From the NCBI RefSeq assembly GCF_017948485.1, contig NZ_JAFFSX010000019.1, positions 1 through 64,000 of the forward strand: a DNA stretch of 64,000 bases. Direction: 5' to 3'. A program made the position numbers and the translations under genes. This stretch comes from Streptomyces sp. GESEQ-35. GTDB lineage: Bacteria > Actinomycetota > Actinomycetes > Streptomycetales > Streptomycetaceae. Shown here piece after piece: positions 59,559-64,000 of this stretch (positions are counted from its first letter, which is position 1; every line of letters begins with the position of its first letter). The notes beneath the pieces were generated by a model that worked only from the letters and a program-made list of their open reading frames with translations, was not told the origin of the DNA and did no database searches.

Positions 59559-60971
59559 GTGTTTTCTTCGTTCTCTGCGTCGTCCGTGCGCGGGCGAGGG
59601 GCAGTCCGCCTCGCCGCGGCGACGTTGGTGTCCGGGCTCGCCGCCGTCGCCGGTGTGATGGCCGGTGCCGGCCCGGCGGCCGCCGACGGGACGACGCAGA
59701 ACCAGGGCGGGGCGACCGCCACCATAGGTGGCCTGAAGACGTACGGCGCGGCCGTGATCCACGACCCGGCCGGCGACCAGGAGCTGTCGGCGGGCCTGTT
59801 CGAGATGTCCGTCGAGGGCGGCGGCATGCTCCAGACGTACTGCGTCGACATCCACAACCCCACGCAGAAGGATGCCAAGTACCACGAGACGCCCTGGAGC
59901 GGCACCTCGCTGGGCGTCAACAAGGACGCGGGCAGGATCCGCTGGATCCTTCAGAACTCCTACCCGCAGGTGAACGACCTCGCGGCGCTCGCCGCCAAGG
60001 CGGGCGTCAAGGGCGGCCTCACCGAGCAGGACGCGGCGGCCGGCACCCAGGTGGCCATCTGGCGCTACTCCGACGACGTGGACGTCGACGCCGTCGACCC
60101 GCAGGCCGAGAAGCTCGCGGACTACCTCCAGAAGAACGCCCGCGACGTGGCGGAGCCCAAGGCGTCGCTGACCCTGGACCCGCCCGCGGTCTCCGGCCGC
60201 TCCGGCGAGCGGCTCGGCCCGGTGACGGTGCACACCAACGCGGACTCCGTGACGGTGACACCGCCTGCCGACGCCGCCACGAGCGGGGTGACGATCGTCG
60301 ACCGGGACGGCAAGGCCGTCACCTCGGCGGGCGACGGCAGCGAACTGTTCTTCGAGGTGCCGGAGGACGCCGCAGCGGGGGCGGCCGAGCTGACCGTCCA
60401 GGCCTCCACCACCGTGCCGGTGGGCCGTGCCTTCGCCTCCGAGAGCCGCAGCCAGACGCAGATCCTGGCCGGCTCCAGCGAGTCCACGGTCTCGGCGACG
60501 GCAAGCGCGAGCTGGGCGAAGCAGGGCGCCATACCCGCACTGTCCGCGGTGAAGAACTGCGCTGTGGGCGGGGTGGACCTCACCGCGGCCAACGAGGGCG
60601 ACGAGGAGTTCACCTTCGAGCTGATGGCGATCGAGCACACCATCGCGGCCGGCGAGTCCCGGACGGTGACGATCCCCCTGCGCGAGGACCAGGCCTATGA
60701 CTTCACGATCGAGGCTCCGGGCGGCTTCGAGAAGCGGTTCACCGGCGTCCTCGACTGCCAGACGCAGGGCAGTGAGAGCGGCGACTCGACCCAGATCCTC
60801 AGCGAGCCGAGCCCGGCCACTGTGGGCGGCACCGCACCCGACACCAACCTCGCCGAAACCGGCAGCTCCGGCACGACCCCCCTCATCGGCGGCACCGCCA
60901 TCGCCCTGGTCGTGATCGGCGGCGGCGTCCTGATCCTCGTACGCAACAAGAACTCGCCCACGAAGAGCTGA
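59559..60971 (+). CDS. Thioester (TQXA) surface protein with LAETG sorting signal
   Basis: A 470-residue cell-wall protein: signal peptide, thioester domain with Cys in LQTYCVDIHNPT and Gln in GTQVAIWRYSDD (an internal Cys-Gln bond is expected), Ig-like repeats, then LAETG followed by a membrane helix (PLIGGTAIALVVIGGGVLILV) and a basic tail (RNKNSPTKS). LAXTG is the motif of Streptomyces class E sortases. It starts at GTG behind AAGGGGAA. It could bind covalently to host, plant or neighbouring-cell surfaces. Confidence 0.9.
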   Translation: MFSSFSASSVRGRGAVRLAAATLVSGLAAVAGVMAGAGPAAADGTTQNQGGATATIGGLKTYGAAVIHDPAGDQELSAGLFEMSVEGGGMLQTYCVDIHNPTQKDAKYHETPWSGTSLGVNKDAGRIRWILQNSYPQVNDLAALAAKAGVKGGLTEQDAAAGTQVAIWRYSDDVDVDAVDPQAEKLADYLQKNARDVAEPKASLTLDPPAVSGRSGERLGPVTVHTNADSVTVTPPADAATSGVTIVDRDGKAVTSAGDGSELFFEVPEDAAAGAAELTVQASTTVPVGRAFASESRSQTQILAGSSESTVSATASASWAKQGAIPALSAVKNCAVGGVDLTAANEGDEEFTFELMAIEHTIAAGESRTVTIPLREDQAYDFTIEAPGGFEKRFTGVLDCQTQGSESGDSTQILSEPSPATVGGTAPDTNLAETGSSGTTPLIGGTAIALVVIGGGVLILVRNKNSPTKS

Positions 60972-61082
60972 GCGCGCGGGGGATAAAGGGCCGCTCACCA
61001 GCAGGTTTCCCACCGATGGGGGGCCGTGTCCAGGCCCTTCTCCTTCAGAGCACTCGCGCGGGCGTGCGATAGGTTGCCCGCC

Positions 61083-61748
61083 ATGACCGGACTCGGACCT
61101 GTCGCCTGGCCACCTGCCCCGATAAGGACCGAACGGCTCGTGCTCCGCGAGTCCGAGGCCCGGGACCGTGCGGCGTTCATCGAGCTGTTCGCATCGCCGG
61201 AGGTGGGTGCCTACATAGGCGGCCCTCGACCGCGTGATGAGTTGGAGCGCACGGTGCCTGAGGCGCCCGAGAGGCGCCCCGGCGTTTTCGTGATCGAGCT
61301 CGACGGAGCGATGATCGGCACCATCGAGCTCAACCGGCGGGACGCGGAGCATCGGAGTCATGTCCGTCCGGATGCCGGAGAGGCCGAGCTCGGCTACCTG
61401 TTCCTGCCAGAGGCATGGGGATACGGGTACGCCGCCGAGGCGTGCGAAGCGGCACTCGACTGGTTCGCCGACGCGCTTCCCGGCGAGCCGGTGGTGCTCT
61501 GTACCCAGACCGCCAACGACCGCTCGATGCGCCTCGCGGCGAAGCTGGGGTTCACCGAGGTGGAGCGGTTCGAGGAGTGGGGCGCCGAGCAGTGGTTCGG
61601 CGTGTGGTCCTCGGTCACGCCGTCGGGTCGAGGCAGGTTGTACCTGTTCGACGGCACGACGACCGGCAGTGACAGCCGGGCCAGCGCCGCCAGCGGCGAA
61701 CCCCCAGGTCACAGCCCCCCGGCCATACCCGTTTCCCCCCAGGGGTAG
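61083..61748 (+). CDS. GNAT-family N-acetyltransferase
   Basis: A 221-residue acetyltransferase of the RimJ/RimL kind: IRTERLVLRESEARD at the start, acetyl-CoA loop LPEAWGYGYAAEAC, and QTANDRSMRLAAKLGFTEVERF at the end. The last 25 residues are a low-complexity extension. Substrate unknown. Confidence 0.8.
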   Translation: MTGLGPVAWPPAPIRTERLVLRESEARDRAAFIELFASPEVGAYIGGPRPRDELERTVPEAPERRPGVFVIELDGAMIGTIELNRRDAEHRSHVRPDAGEAELGYLFLPEAWGYGYAAEACEAALDWFADALPGEPVVLCTQTANDRSMRLAAKLGFTEVERFEEWGAEQWFGVWSSVTPSGRGRLYLFDGTTTGSDSRASAASGEPPGHSPPAIPVSPQG

Positions 61749-61810
61749 CGGTCGGGCAAGATGGGGTGTATCTGCCCACTGCCAGAATTCAAGCTGCCGG
61801 ACGGTTTCTC

Positions 61811-63475
61811 TTGGCTGAGTACATCTACACCATGCGCAAGACGCGTAAGGCGCACGGCGACAAGGTGATCCTTGACGACGTGACGCTGAGCTTCCTGCCC
61901 GGCGCGAAGATCGGTGTGGTCGGTCCGAACGGTGCCGGTAAGTCCACCGTTCTCAAGATCATGGCCGGGCTCGAGCAGCCGTCCAACGGCGATGCCTTCC
62001 TGTCGCCCGGCTACTCCGTCGGCATGCTCCTCCAGGAGCCGCCGCTCGACGAGTCCAAGACGGTCCTGGAGAACGTGCAGGACGGCGCCGCCGAGATCAT
62101 GGGCAAGCTCCACCGCTTCAACGAGGTCGCCGAGCTCATGGCGACCGACTACTCGGACGCGCTCATGGAGGAGATGGGCAAGCTTCAGGACGACCTGGAC
62201 CACGCCAACGCGTGGGACCTGGACACGCAGCTGGAGCAGGCCATGGACGCCCTGGGCTGCCCGCCCGGCGACTGGCCCGTCACCAACCTCTCCGGTGGCG
62301 AGCGGCGCCGCGTCGCGCTCTGCAAGCTGCTCCTCGAAGCCCCCGACCTGCTGCTCCTCGACGAGCCCACCAACCACCTGGACGCCGAGTCCGTGCAGTG
62401 GCTGGAGCAGCACCTCGCGAAGTACGACGGCACCGTCGTCGCCGTCACCCACGACCGGTACTTCCTCGACAACGTCGCGGGCTGGATCCTGGAGCTCGAC
62501 CGCGGTCGCGCCATCGGCTATGAGGGCAACTACTCCGTGTACCTGGAGAAGAAGCAGTCCCGCCTCAAGGTCGAGGGCCAGAAGGACGCCAAGCGGGCGA
62601 AGCGGCTCAAGGAAGAACTCGACTGGGTGCGGTCCAACGCCAAGGGGCGGCAGGCCAAGTCCAAGGCGCGTCTGTCCCGCTACGAGGAGATGGCCGCCGA
62701 GGCGGACAAGATGCGGAAGCTGGACTTCGAGGAGATCCAGATCCCGCCGGGCCCGCGGCTCGGCAGCATCGTCGTCGAGGTCAACAACCTCTCCAAGGGC
62801 TTCGGCGACAAGGTCCTCATCGACGACCTCTCCTTCACCCTGCCCCGCAACGGCATCGTCGGGGTCATCGGGCCGAACGGCGCCGGCAAGACCACCCTCT
62901 TCAAGATGATCCAGGGCCTGGAGACGCCGGACTCCGGCACGATCAAGGTCGGCGACACCGTCAAGATCTCGTACGTCGACCAGAGCCGCGAGAACATCGA
63001 CCCGAAGAAGTCGCTGTGGGCCGTCGTGAGTGACGAGCTCGACTACATCAATGTGGGGCAGGTGGAGATGCCCTCGCGGGCGTATGTCTCCGCCTTCGGG
63101 TTCAAGGGTCCCGACCAGCAGAAGCCGGCCGGCGTCCTCTCCGGCGGTGAGCGCAACCGCCTGAACCTCGCGCTCACCCTCAAGCAGGGCGGCAACCTGC
63201 TGCTCCTCGACGAGCCGACGAACGACCTCGACGTCGAGACCCTGTCCAGCCTGGAGAACGCGCTGCTGGAGTTCCCGGGTGCGGCCGTGGTCGTCTCCCA
63301 CGACCGGTGGTTCCTGGACCGAGTCGCCACGCACATCCTCGCCTACGAGGGTGAGTCCAAGTGGTTCTGGTTCGAGGGCAACTTCGAGTCGTACGAGAAG
63401 AACAAGGTCGAGCGGCTCGGCCCGGACGCCGCCCGCCCGCACCGTGCCACCTACAAGAAGCTGACCCGGGGCTGA
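61811..63475 (+). CDS. ettA: ABC-F protein EttA (translational throttle)
   Basis: A 554-residue ABC-F protein with two ATPase domains and no membrane part. Walker A: GPNGAGKST and GPNGAGKTT; signatures LSGGERRRVALC and LSGGERNRLNLAL; Walker B LLLLDEPTNHLD and LLLLDEPTNDLD; the linker between them (ELDWVRSNAKGRQAKSKARLSRYEEM) is the P-site tRNA-interaction motif. The start is TTG (LAEYIYTMRKTRK), the conserved EttA N-terminus. It acts on the ribosome E site, coupling translation to ATP/ADP. Confidence 0.9.
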   Translation: MAEYIYTMRKTRKAHGDKVILDDVTLSFLPGAKIGVVGPNGAGKSTVLKIMAGLEQPSNGDAFLSPGYSVGMLLQEPPLDESKTVLENVQDGAAEIMGKLHRFNEVAELMATDYSDALMEEMGKLQDDLDHANAWDLDTQLEQAMDALGCPPGDWPVTNLSGGERRRVALCKLLLEAPDLLLLDEPTNHLDAESVQWLEQHLAKYDGTVVAVTHDRYFLDNVAGWILELDRGRAIGYEGNYSVYLEKKQSRLKVEGQKDAKRAKRLKEELDWVRSNAKGRQAKSKARLSRYEEMAAEADKMRKLDFEEIQIPPGPRLGSIVVEVNNLSKGFGDKVLIDDLSFTLPRNGIVGVIGPNGAGKTTLFKMIQGLETPDSGTIKVGDTVKISYVDQSRENIDPKKSLWAVVSDELDYINVGQVEMPSRAYVSAFGFKGPDQQKPAGVLSGGERNRLNLALTLKQGGNLLLLDEPTNDLDVETLSSLENALLEFPGAAVVVSHDRWFLDRVATHILAYEGESKWFWFEGNFESYEKNKVERLGPDAARPHRATYKKLTRG

Positions 63476-63479
63476 TCTC

Positions 63480-63893
63480 TTGCGGCACATCTACCGCTGC
63501 CCGCTGCGCTGGGCGGACATGGACGCGTACGGCCACGTCAACAACGTGGTCTTCCTCCGCTACCTGGAGGAGGCCCGTATCGACTTCCTGTTCCGCCCGG
63601 AGAAGGACTTCAAGCAGGGGTCGGTGGTGGCGCGCCACGAGATCGACTACAAGCGGCAGCTCGTCCACCGGCACACGCCCGTGGACATCGAGCTGTGGAT
63701 CACACAGATAAGGGCGGCCTCGTTCACCATCACCTACGAGGTCAAGGATCCGGACCAGGTCTATGTCCGGGCCTCGACGGTGATAGTGCCGTTCGACTTC
63801 GAGGCACAGCGTCCGCGTCGGCTCACGGCGGAGGAACGGGAGTTCCTCGCCGAGTACAGGGATGACGACGAGGAGGAGGCCGTCGCCGCATGA
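63480..63893 (+). CDS. Hotdog-fold acyl-CoA thioesterase
   Basis: A 137-residue 4HBT-type thioesterase: RHIYRCPLRWADMDAYGHVNNVVFLRYLEEARIDFL has the catalytic Asp in WADMDAYGHVNN. It starts at TTG, 4 bp after the ettA stop, and its own stop overlaps the next start, so the three genes form one unit. Confidence 0.85.
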   Translation: MRHIYRCPLRWADMDAYGHVNNVVFLRYLEEARIDFLFRPEKDFKQGSVVARHEIDYKRQLVHRHTPVDIELWITQIRAASFTITYEVKDPDQVYVRASTVIVPFDFEAQRPRRLTAEEREFLAEYRDDDEEEAVAA

Positions 63894-64000
63894 CGGTGCT
63901 CCACCTCGCCGACGAGGGGGAGGCGGCGGATCTCGCGGCCTTCCTCTCCCGGCTGCTCCACTACGACCGTGGAGCAGCGGTGCGCCTTCAGGCGGCCGGG
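63890..64000 (+). CDS. Partial gene at window end
   Basis: An ATG overlapping the thioesterase stop (ATGA) opens MTVLHLADEGEAADLAAFLSRLLHYDRGAAVRLQAAG and runs out of the window. Too short to identify. Confidence 0.6.
   Translation, partial: MTVLHLADEGEAADLAAFLSRLLHYDRGAAVRLQAAG

Overview
The window is actinobacterial, almost certainly a Streptomyces chromosome. GC content is very high with GC-rich third positions, GTG and TTG starts are common, and many stop/start codons overlap as ATGA. Typical genes include a MelC1/MelC2 tyrosinase pair, an LAETG-anchored thioester protein, a short second SSB and an EttA-type ABC-F protein. Names rest on motifs read by eye; no database search was possible.

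Layout. 48-9380: a condensation-domain enzyme, a secreted-type hydrolase fused to an ABC ATPase with its permease, a VWA lipoprotein, a decayed chorismate mutase and an acyl-CoA ligase. 9510-20493: an exopolysaccharide locus. Eight minus-strand genes (glycosyltransferase, phosphoglycosyl transferase, polymerase, flippase, deacetylase, glycosyltransferase, Wzz-like protein, acetyltransferase) are mostly joined by 4-bp overlaps, and a convergent secreted GH26-like hydrolase meets them. 21128-23651: five small secreted proteins, three of them tandem paralogues ending in GGLLF. 23892-27625: a GH16-like lectin-fold enzyme, tyrosinase and its chaperone, a DUF2087 protein and a 2-hydroxyacid dehydrogenase.

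27626 to about 54270 reads as an accessory region with many broken genes. It has a serine recombinase, a frameshifted DUF2637 protein, an IS701-type transposase remnant and a PIN toxin-antitoxin pair, and it stops beside a tRNA-Arg. Its core is an inorganic-carbon-like module: small exported protein, sensor kinase, OmpR-type regulator, beta-carbonic anhydrase and SulP transporter. The most unusual signal lies here. A promoter-like array of three CTCAC boxes spaced exactly 11 bp, followed by a fourth box 22 bp on, occurs four times (32546, 35587, 42059 and 49478). One copy precedes the carbonic anhydrase. The other three each precede a short stretch of about 150-170 bp that has no convincing gene and ends in a GC-rich hairpin, which looks like a family of short RNAs or leader peptides. 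A separate perfect 19-bp motif occurs in inverted orientation at 32459 and 42761, before a short reading frame and before a GntR regulator, and brackets the module. A complete CUT1-type sugar ABC importer follows.

54271-64000 returns to core-like sequence: tRNA-Arg, two dynamin-like GTPases (one with a long ESGR-repeat tail), SSB, thioester surface protein, GNAT acetyltransferase, EttA, a hotdog thioesterase and the start of one more gene.
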